DNA from: CAVSRC01 sp963750065
GTDB lineage: Bacteria > Pseudomonadota > Alphaproteobacteria > Rhizobiales > Kaistiaceae
Assembly: GCA_963750065.1 (NCBI GenBank)
Contig: CAVVPK010000015.1
Coordinates: 124,001 to 188,000 of the forward strand
Reading direction: 5' to 3'
Length of the DNA: 64,000 bases
In this document: one piece after another, positions 57,848 to 64,000 of the stretch
Position numbering within the stretch: position 1 is the stretch's first letter
Layout: every line of letters begins with the position of its first letter
Made by a program: the position numbers and the translations under genes
Notes under the pieces: model-generated
The model's database searches: none
The model's input: only the letters and a program-made list of their open reading frames with translations
What the model was told of the DNA's origin: nothing

Positions 57848-59338
57848 CTAGAGACCTGCATCCACGCTGACTGTGCCTTTCGCAAGCGCCGTCAGAGCAA
57901 TGCCATTTTCCTTCACCGACAAATCGGTGACACCTGCGGAGGTCATGCTTCCAGATATCTTCACTTCGTTCTCGAGTGTGATGTTCATTGCCTTGTTGGC
58001 GGCCGCCACACCCGTTTTTAGATTGTTGCTGTAATCGTATTTCGCTGAATCCGATATAAATTCGCGGATCAGTGGCAAATTGGCAATTTTGACCAACGAG
58101 TCGACGATTGGGTTGTTGGTATCGCTGTGAAGAGCAAGATCGTTAACATGAATGATATCGTTCTTAGGGTCGATTACCGGCACGCCCGAAAATTCAAGCG
58201 TGCCGCGTGTGTCGAACCAGTCCCAGTAATCGATGAACCTCAATAATTTCGACCTGTTATCGTAGTTTACCCCAATCGAAATGCCCAGCTTTCCATCGCC
58301 CAGGCGCATGATTTTGAGATTGTTGACCGTTACCTTGCCTTTGAGTCCGTCGGTATTCACGTCAAACGAATATCCCTCCGGGAATTGGGATTTCGCCGCG
58401 TTTTCAATCTCGGAGAAGTCCACCAAGGAGGGAATAGAAATTTGGAAGATCCCGGCCGACAGCCCAATCTTTTTCAATGGAGCCAGCGGCACCGGCTTCA
58501 CTGTCGGCTTCGGTCCTACCACAACCGATGTCACACCTGAAATTTGCACCTGGGCCTTCAATATATTGTTTTGAATGTCGACACCCGAAAAGCCAACGGA
58601 CTCGGGTTTAAACAGAAGATATGCTGTCGGATCCTTAGCGATTTCGAGAGGCTGCTGGATTTGCGTCCAGGCCGTTTCCACTTTGGAGTGAATTTTCAGA
58701 TCACTCAGAAGCTGAGGGACCTGTGACGCAAACTTGTTCATCTGGTCCCGCAGTTCGGGCTCAACCTTGTCCGCGAACGTGATTTTGATGATGTGGAAAA
58801 GTTCAAGCGTGGGCTTTTGGTCCCATCTCATATCCGGTTTGACAACCGCAGAGACATTCCAGTTTTGATCTATGTCTGGGGTTATGTCGACGAAAAATGT
58901 GGCTTTGGCGTCCGCCGACTGACTGATGCTCGCAGCTTTGGCGCTTACGCTTGACGCAACGGGAACCGATAGATGTAGCGTCTGGCCTTGGCCCGAAACT
59001 CCTATGGTTCCATTGCGGTTCACCCAGCCCGACACGTCGCAGTGGACATCGGGCGAGATATAGGTCCACCCGTGACAGGTATACAACTTGATGCCATGGA
59101 AACAGGGATAACCGTACTGGGCCTTCTGTGCGGGAATGCAGACGTGGTTGGGTTCATTGATGGTATAAAGGTGTTGAGGGACTTCGGAATTGAGACGGGT
59201 CTGCACCTCCGCAAGATTTATGCGGATCGGAACAGAGACTTGAGATATCTGCTCGGCTGCATTTGCCGTCCCGATCGCTGAGGCCGACATGATTGCAGTC
59301 AAACCGACCGTCAACGGCGAGATGCGATGCATATCCAC
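57848..59338 (-). CDS. DUF4403-family secreted protein
   Basis: 496 residues with a signal peptide ending GTANA. The opening VSVPIRINLAEVQTRLNSEV, the repeated long beta-strands and the C-terminal half (LSVKENGIALTALAKGTVSV) match DUF4403, a family related in fold to tubular lipid-binding proteins. The function is unknown, possibly lipid or hydrophobic ligand binding in the envelope. An insert near residues 60-105 has four Cys (HVCIPAQ, YPCFHG, YTCHG, VHCDVSG). The gene is visibly more AT-rich than its neighbours and is flanked by IS remnants on both sides, consistent with transfer. Confidence 0.75.
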   Translation of the reverse strand: MDMHRISPLTVGLTAIMSASAIGTANAAEQISQVSVPIRINLAEVQTRLNSEVPQHLYTINEPNHVCIPAQKAQYGYPCFHGIKLYTCHGWTYISPDVHCDVSGWVNRNGTIGVSGQGQTLHLSVPVASSVSAKAASISQSADAKATFFVDITPDIDQNWNVSAVVKPDMRWDQKPTLELFHIIKITFADKVEPELRDQMNKFASQVPQLLSDLKIHSKVETAWTQIQQPLEIAKDPTAYLLFKPESVGFSGVDIQNNILKAQVQISGVTSVVVGPKPTVKPVPLAPLKKIGLSAGIFQISIPSLVDFSEIENAAKSQFPEGYSFDVNTDGLKGKVTVNNLKIMRLGDGKLGISIGVNYDNRSKLLRFIDYWDWFDTRGTLEFSGVPVIDPKNDIIHVNDLALHSDTNNPIVDSLVKIANLPLIREFISDSAKYDYSNNLKTGVAAANKAMNITLENEVKISGSMTSAGVTDLSVKENGIALTALAKGTVSVDAGL

Positions 59339-59878
59339 CCCCCCCCCTGTTGCGAATGCACATTTGTAAACCTATAACAAATGAAGGTTGCAATGTGAAG
59401 TCCTAGAGTTGCTGAGAGTTGGCAGGGTGCATCCTTTGGATGTGAATCACCCGAAAGAGCTTTGGCGAGACCGTCAAAGGAGCACCCCATCGGTCACGAA
59501 GGCGAGGTGCTGGTCGTCGGTGCCATCCTGCGCATCGACGGCGGCAGCACCGGTGTGGAGGTGGGACCGCGGCCGCCAAACGCTTTCTCGATTGGGGCTG
59601 GGCATCAAGATTTCCCAAGACGATGGCTTCACCGCCTTTCGGTCGTCCAGCCGCAAAGGACAAGGCGACAGGGTCGCATTCGAGAAAATGTAACCTCTTG
59701 ATGGCTCGCGCGCTGGGAGAGGTACCGCGAGGACGCCGCCCGATGTGAATCGGCGTGGGGTCACCGCTCTTAGAGGTGTCAACCGTAACGGCCTGTAGGC
59801 GATCAACAAACTCCCGCCGAAGTGGGGTCACGATCGGCGCCGATCGTGACCCCGCTCGAGCGTCGATTCAGTCAACCG
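59339..59878. other. No recognisable gene
   Basis: Overlapping frames are present on both strands, none with a product I recognise. The first 50 bases contain a C-run and the likely promoter of the DUF4403 gene. Confidence 0.4.
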
Positions 59879-60160
59879 CTAAAAGCCGTTGCCGCCGTTC
59901 GTTCGAGGGGCCGAATTCGGTGCCGACTTACAGCCCAGGCTCTCGTGGTAGCGCCGGTGATTGTAGTCGGCGACGAAGGCGCCGATTTCAGCTTCGAGGT
60001 CGCCGGGCAGGTAGTAGTTCTCGAGCAAGATGCGGTTCTTCAGCGTCTGGTGCCAGCGCTCGATCTTGCCCTGGGTCATCGGGTGGTAGGGTGCGCCACG
60101 AACGTGATCCATGTCCTCGCGGTCGAGCCATTTGGCGAGGACAGGGGCAGATCTGCCGCC
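59879..60160 (-). pseudogene. Integrase-core (rve) transposase, C-terminal fragment, IS3-like
   Basis: The frame reads LAKWLDREDMDHVRGAPYHP, MTQGKIERWHQTLKNRILLE and NYYLPGDLEAEIGAFVADYN then RRYHESLG. It contains the third acidic catalytic residue (GKIERW) of an rve-type transposase. The upstream two aspartates are missing; the frame meets an ISL3 fragment. Confidence 0.85.
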
Positions 60161-60164
60161 CTTC

Positions 60165-60276
60165 TGAGGTAGCGGCTGTGGACGCGCCGCGACAGTCGCC
60201 GGCACAGCGGACAGCCCCGCTCAGCGGCAGCAGCGCGAACCGAAACCACGATCGCTCCCTCGGCCACGCCGTCACC
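60165..60276 (-). pseudogene. ISL3-family transposase, N-terminal zinc-ribbon fragment
   Basis: VTDGVAEGAIVVSVRAAAAE then CPLCRRLSRRVHSRYLRRAA and DLPL, the N-terminal Cys-rich start of ISL3 transposases. Only about 37 codons remain before the junction with the IS3-like fragment. Confidence 0.75.
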
Positions 60277-60426
60277 GATCCCGGCCTGAATCCCAAGAGA
60301 CTCCGGCTCCCCGGAAACGCCGAATCCCCTGAAACGCCGGCTCCTTGATCACGCCGCCGAGCGCTTTTCGCGCGACCGGGGCCACTCCACTGCCTCCTGC
60401 CGTCGCGGCATCGTTGACCGCTTCAA

Positions 60427-60452
60427 TATTCTATGAAATATATTCTACATAA
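60427..60452 (+). promoter_or_regulatory. AT-rich promoter/operator region of the second sugar cluster
   Basis: Two direct repeats of TATTCTA (TATTCTATGAAA and TATTCTACATAA) lie 40-65 bases before the start of the binding-protein gene in otherwise GC-rich DNA. They could be a promoter with a regulator site; the regulator is not in the window. Confidence 0.4.
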
Positions 60453-60493
60453 TAAGCGTGCTTCGTTGTGAAATGGCACTAGGGAGGGAAACG

Positions 60494-61852
60494 GTGAAAG
60501 CATTGAAGAAAGGGTTCGGGAAAGGACGGCAGCGTGGGCTCGCGCGTTTGCTCGGTGCGGCCCTGGCGGTTGCGGCGCTGCCGCTGGCAGCGGCACAGGC
60601 GCAGGACGGTCTCGGAACGCCTGACAATCCGGTCGAGATCCGCATCGCGGCGAACGATGCCTATGCCAATGCCTGGCAGACGATGCTGGTGCCGCTGTTC
60701 AACAAGGAATTTCCCAACATCAAGGTCACCATCGACGGCGTGCCCTATGCGCAGGCGCTGACCAAGATGATGCTGGACGCGACCAATCCGACGCCGGAAT
60801 ACGATGTCTTGCTGGTCGACGACCCGTGGACGCCGCAACTTGCCGAAATCGGTGCGCTTGTGGACCTGAAGGGCAAACAGATCGCGGCGATGACGAAGCC
60901 CGACTACGACTGGGGCGATTTCAATGCCGCCCCGCTCGCGGCCGGAGCGTGGAAGGGCGTCCAGTACGCCGTTCCGGCCCGCTCCAACATGCTGCTGATG
61001 TTCTACAACCGCTCGCTCTACAAGAAGGCCGGCGTGCCCGAGCCAACGCCGAAGCTGACTTGGGACGAGTTCTTCCAGCAGGCTCCGAAGCTGGTGCAGG
61101 ACTTGAACGGCGACGGCAAGCCGGACGCCTGGGCGGTCGACACCTTCTTCGTGCGTGACGTTCTGACGCCGACAGTGTGGCAGACGATCTTCAATTCGAA
61201 CGGCGGCCACCTGCTTGACGATTCCGGCAAGCCCGCCTTCGATAACGAGAACGGCATCAAGTCGTTCGAGATGTACAAGCGCCTGCTCGACTACGCTCCG
61301 CCCGGCGCGCTCAACCACGGCTTCTCCGAATCGCTCCAGGCGTTCCGCCAGGGGCAGGTCGCGGTGATGTTCCAGTGGGGCAGCGTGTTCAAGGCAACCG
61401 CCGTGGACCCCAAGGCGACGACGCTGACCAAGGATGAGGTCGGCATCCAGGTGATGCCGGTCGGCACCAAGAGCGCCGGTGCCCATCGCGGCATCTGGAG
61501 CATGGCGATCGCCGCCAAGACCGAGCACTTGGAAGCCGCCTGGGCATTCGTGCAGTGGCTGACGTCCAAGCAGGGCGAGCAGATCAACGCGGCGACCGTC
61601 GGGTCGTTCCCGGCACGCAAGTCGACGCTGAGTTCGACGCCTTCCGAGGACTGGGAGGCGCCCGTCTACAAGACGCTGCAGCAGGCTTACGATGTCTCCG
61701 CCGCCGGCCAGATGTGGCGCATTCGCAGTCCGAAGTCGAATGCCGCCCAGCAGGTCCTCGGCGATGAGATCGCCCGGGCGACGACGGGGGAGGCGACGGC
61801 AGCGGTGGCGCTCAAGGAAGCGTCCGACAAGATCGCCAAGATCCTGCAGTAA
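60494..61852 (+). CDS. ABC transporter solute-binding protein (carbohydrate type, MalE-like)
   Basis: 452 residues from GTG 60494, preceded by GGGAGG. A twin-basic long signal peptide ends near PLAAAQA. The mature protein has the family-1 binding-protein pattern: WQTMLVPLFNKEFPNIKVTI, YDVLLVDDPWTPQLAEIGAL, YAVPARSNMLLMFYNRSLYK and AFRQGQVAVMFQWGSV. It delivers an oligosaccharide, polyol or sugar to an ABC permease. No permease gene follows before the window ends, and a terminator sits directly downstream, so the rest of the transporter must lie further right or elsewhere. Confidence 0.9.
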   Translation: MKALKKGFGKGRQRGLARLLGAALAVAALPLAAAQAQDGLGTPDNPVEIRIAANDAYANAWQTMLVPLFNKEFPNIKVTIDGVPYAQALTKMMLDATNPTPEYDVLLVDDPWTPQLAEIGALVDLKGKQIAAMTKPDYDWGDFNAAPLAAGAWKGVQYAVPARSNMLLMFYNRSLYKKAGVPEPTPKLTWDEFFQQAPKLVQDLNGDGKPDAWAVDTFFVRDVLTPTVWQTIFNSNGGHLLDDSGKPAFDNENGIKSFEMYKRLLDYAPPGALNHGFSESLQAFRQGQVAVMFQWGSVFKATAVDPKATTLTKDEVGIQVMPVGTKSAGAHRGIWSMAIAAKTEHLEAAWAFVQWLTSKQGEQINAATVGSFPARKSTLSSTPSEDWEAPVYKTLQQAYDVSAAGQMWRIRSPKSNAAQQVLGDEIARATTGEATAAVALKEASDKIAKILQ

Positions 61853-61865
61853 TCGCACCGACAGG

Positions 61866-61893
61866 AACGTGGGCGCCGCCGGGCGCCCACGTT
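61866..61893 (+). terminator. Rho-independent-type terminator hairpin
   Basis: A perfect 12-bp stem (AACGTGGGCGCC with GGCGCCCACGTT) with a 4-base loop starts 13 bases after the binding-protein stop. TCTCGCAATTTTC follows. It should limit read-through and raise binding-protein mRNA over the downstream genes. Confidence 0.75.
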
Positions 61894-62069
61894 TCTCGCA
61901 ATTTTCATGTTCGCCGCCCGGCGCCGGGACTGAAGCTTCCGGTGGTCGCTGGCCACCTGGAGCGCATCCCGGCGAATGGGGGGGCGGCTGCGGGCCTATC
62001 GAATCCTGTGCCACTGGCGGCATAGCGCGAGCCCGGATGCATCACGCCAGACAAGGATGAAAACAGCAA

Positions 62070-63296
62070 ATGCCGAGCAAAGCGATCGTCAGTGAGATCA
62101 AGGTCCTGGCGAGCAGCATCGGGTGGCGCAACTATCACTTCGTGAAGGTCACGACGGAGGACGGCATCGTCGGCTGGAGCGAGTTCGACGAGAGCTTCGG
62201 CTCGCCAGCGGTTTCGGCCGTCATCGGCGAGATCCAGCATCGCGTGATCGGCCAGAGCGCGATGCATCACGAGCACGTCTTTCAGGATCTGAGCCAGGTT
62301 ACGCGGCCGGGTGCTGGTGGCGTCGTCGGGCAGGCGCTGGGCGCCATCGAGAACGCGCTCCTCGACGTCAAGGCGAAGGCGCTGGACGTGCCCTGCCACG
62401 TCATCCTCGGCGGCAAGGTGCGCGACAAGATCCGCGTGTACTGGTCGCACTGCGTCTCTTACCGCACGCGCACGCAGTATTTCGAGCCGGGCATCGTCGA
62501 CCTGGAAGGTACGCGGCAGATCGCGCGCGAGGTCGGCGAAAAGGGCTTCACCGCTTTCAAGACCAACATCTTCCACTACGACGAAGAAGACCGCATCAAG
62601 GGCTGGGGGCCGGGGTTCGGCACGCCGCATGAGCCCGGGCGCAACGTCGAGCGCGACACACTGAAGAACCTGCGCAGGCACCTTGAGGTGATGCGCGAGG
62701 AGGCCGGTCCCGACATCGACATGCTGATCGATCTGAACTTCAACGGCCGCACCGAGGGGTTCCTGAAGTACGTGCGGGCGCTCGATGACCTGGACCTCTT
62801 CTGGATCGAGATCGATACGCTCGACGCTGAGGCGCTCGCCTTCATCCGTTCGCAGAGCCGGCATCCGATCTCGTCGTGCGAGACGTTGATCGGGCTGCGC
62901 CAGTTCCTTCCCTTCTTCCGCAACCAGTCGATCGACGTGGCGATCGTCGACACGCCGTGGAACGGTGTGTGGCAGTCGCTGAAGATCGCGGCGGCAGCGG
63001 AGGCCTATGAGATCAACGTCGCCGCGCATAACTTTTATGGCCACCTGTCGACCATGATGAACGGCCACTTCAGCGCGGTCGTGCCCAACATGCGCATCAT
63101 GGAGACCGACATCGACCGCGTTGCCTGGGAAGATGAGCTGTTCACCCACGCGCCGGTCTACAAGGACGGCTACCTCATCCTGTCGGATCGGCCGGGCTGG
63201 GGCACCGAGCCGATCGAAGCGGCGCTCGCCGCCCATCCGGCCCAGAATACGCTTGGCATGTTCAAGCGCACCGAGTCGGCAAAGCTCGCGACCTGA
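62070..63296 (+). CDS. Enolase-superfamily enzyme (mandelate racemase/muconate lactonizing type)
   Basis: 408 residues. Barrel residues: FTAFKTNIFHYDEED (Lys), MLIDLNFNG (Asp), LFWIEIDT (Glu), SSCETLIG (Glu) and AAHNFYGHLS (His). The N-terminal cap is MPSKAIVSEIKVLASSIGWR to QALGAIENALLDVKAKALDV. It is the third distinct enolase-superfamily member in this window; the K-x-N and HNFYGH patterns differ from both earlier ones. It probably dehydrates or epimerises a sugar acid made by the oxidoreductase encoded next. Confidence 0.87.
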   Translation: MPSKAIVSEIKVLASSIGWRNYHFVKVTTEDGIVGWSEFDESFGSPAVSAVIGEIQHRVIGQSAMHHEHVFQDLSQVTRPGAGGVVGQALGAIENALLDVKAKALDVPCHVILGGKVRDKIRVYWSHCVSYRTRTQYFEPGIVDLEGTRQIAREVGEKGFTAFKTNIFHYDEEDRIKGWGPGFGTPHEPGRNVERDTLKNLRRHLEVMREEAGPDIDMLIDLNFNGRTEGFLKYVRALDDLDLFWIEIDTLDAEALAFIRSQSRHPISSCETLIGLRQFLPFFRNQSIDVAIVDTPWNGVWQSLKIAAAAEAYEINVAAHNFYGHLSTMMNGHFSAVVPNMRIMETDIDRVAWEDELFTHAPVYKDGYLILSDRPGWGTEPIEAALAAHPAQNTLGMFKRTESAKLAT

Positions 63297-63337
63297 CCGA
63301 TGTTGAATTGCCGCCCTTGCAGGAGCCGCCTGTCGCC

Positions 63338-64000
63338 ATGAACGAGCCGGTTGACGTCGTCATCATCGGCGCGGGCGCCTCCGGGGCGGCGTTCGCCTGG
63401 AGCATCGCCGAGACGAAGATGCGCGTCCTCTGCCTGGAGCAGGGGGCATGGCCTTCGCAGGCTGATTTTCCGAGCAACGGCCGCGACTGGGAAGCGCGCC
63501 AGTCCGAGGATTATGCGATCAGCCCCAACCGTCGCGGGCTGGCCGCCGACTATCCGATCAACGAAGACGATTCGCCGATCAAGATCGCGAACTTCAACGG
63601 CGTCGGCGGCGGCACCGTCCTCTACGCCGGGCACTTCCCGCGCCTGCATCCATCCGATTTCCGCGTGAAGTCGCTCGACGGCGTCGCCGACGACTGGCCG
63701 ATCGATTACGCCACGCTCGTGCCGTTCTATGCGCTGAACGACCGGATGATGGGCATCGCCAGCCTCGCCGGCGATCCCGCCTATCCACCCAAGGACGCGG
63801 TGATGCCGCCGATCCCCATGGGCAAGACCGGCGAGAAGATCGGGACGGCCATGAACAGCCTTGGGTGGCACTGGTGGCCATCCGACGCCGCGATCGCCAC
63901 GCAGGACTACCAGGGGCGCGCGCCGTGCATCAATCTCAACCATTGTGGCGCCGGCTGCGCGCAGGGTGCCAAGGCCAGCACTGACGTCACCTACTGGCCG
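63338..64000 (+). CDS. GMC-family FAD oxidoreductase (3' end outside window)
   Basis: 221 residues are visible. FAD-binding Rossmann motif VVIIGAGASGAAFAWSIAE, then FNGVGGGTVLYAGHFPRLHP (the GMC GG-T---G flavin loop) and NLNHCGAGCAQGAKAS. These resemble the membrane-associated glucose/gluconate/sorbitol dehydrogenase type, which oxidises sugars or polyols on the periplasmic side. ATG 63338 follows AGGAG. It belongs with the preceding enolase-type gene in an oxidative sugar route. Confidence 0.88.
   Translation, partial: MNEPVDVVIIGAGASGAAFAWSIAETKMRVLCLEQGAWPSQADFPSNGRDWEARQSEDYAISPNRRGLAADYPINEDDSPIKIANFNGVGGGTVLYAGHFPRLHPSDFRVKSLDGVADDWPIDYATLVPFYALNDRMMGIASLAGDPAYPPKDAVMPPIPMGKTGEKIGTAMNSLGWHWWPSDAAIATQDYQGRAPCINLNHCGAGCAQGAKASTDVTYWP

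Overview
The window is high-GC DNA that looks like an alphaproteobacterium, most likely a Hyphomicrobiales (Rhizobiales) relative. The evidence is family-level: an IalB-type protein, the DUF3489/DUF2924/serine-recombinase trio, rhizobial-style sugar ABC operons and many rhizobial-type IS fragments. No 16S or other species marker is present. The region is accessory and rearranged. Only the catabolic operons and the two secretion loci look like undisturbed gene clusters.

Layout. 1-1385: the 3' end of a SecA-like ATPase gene overlapping a HlyD-type adaptor gene. 1489-4866: a graveyard of truncated transposases (IS110, IS256, IS481, IS5, IS256, IS630). 4849-7234: a serine recombinase with its DUF2924 and DUF3489 partners, followed by a tRNA 3' end (7461-7507) that may mark an integration boundary. 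7756-24583: a candidate defence island. It holds DUF2971, Vsr endonuclease, a C5 cytosine methyltransferase, a GHKL ATPase fused to a PD-(D/E)xK-like nuclease, a divergent all-helical gene, two small genes (one HTH), an SbcC/Rad50-like ATPase, an SbcD/Mre11-like phosphoesterase and a 2,004-residue SF1 helicase-nuclease (DUF4011/DUF3320 type).

24802-29790 (minus) is a two-partner secretion operon: TpsB transporter, lipoprotein, and a TpsA exoprotein that ends in a BPSL0067-like amidase domain. 30214-38994 is a sugar/sugar-acid catabolic operon: FadR-type regulator, two enolase-superfamily dehydratases, ribose-type ABC transporter, SDR dehydrogenase, aldose epimerase and SMP-30 lactonase. This is consistent with import of an aldose and its non-phosphorylative oxidation to a lactone, an aldonate and then a 2-keto-3-deoxy acid. 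38995-41854 holds a 21-bp tandem repeat, a second recombinase C-terminus and a truncated ParB-methyltransferase, then about 950 bases without a recognisable gene. 41855-53136 is a second two-partner secretion locus: TpsB, an IalB-like protein and a TpsA-like exoprotein of about 2,914 residues with two kinds of internal repeat array. 53418-57481 contains a MoaE fragment, an RDD gene cut by a complete IS21 element, and IS256/IS3 remnants. 57488-59338 holds two secreted-protein genes (one DUF4403). 59879-60276 holds more IS remnants. 60494-64000 starts a second sugar cluster: ABC binding protein, enolase-superfamily enzyme and a GMC oxidoreductase that runs off the window.

A recurrent feature is the single-base frameshift. 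Nine genes or elements read through perfectly once one base is removed (in one case once one base is also added). The affected loci are DUF2924, the C5 methyltransferase, the GHKL-nuclease (twice), the helical gene (twice), TpsA1, IalB, TpsA2 and the IS630 transposase. Either sequence or assembly error has broken intact genes, or much of this accessory DNA is recently decaying. For the affected genes, coordinates are given for the whole reconstructed gene.
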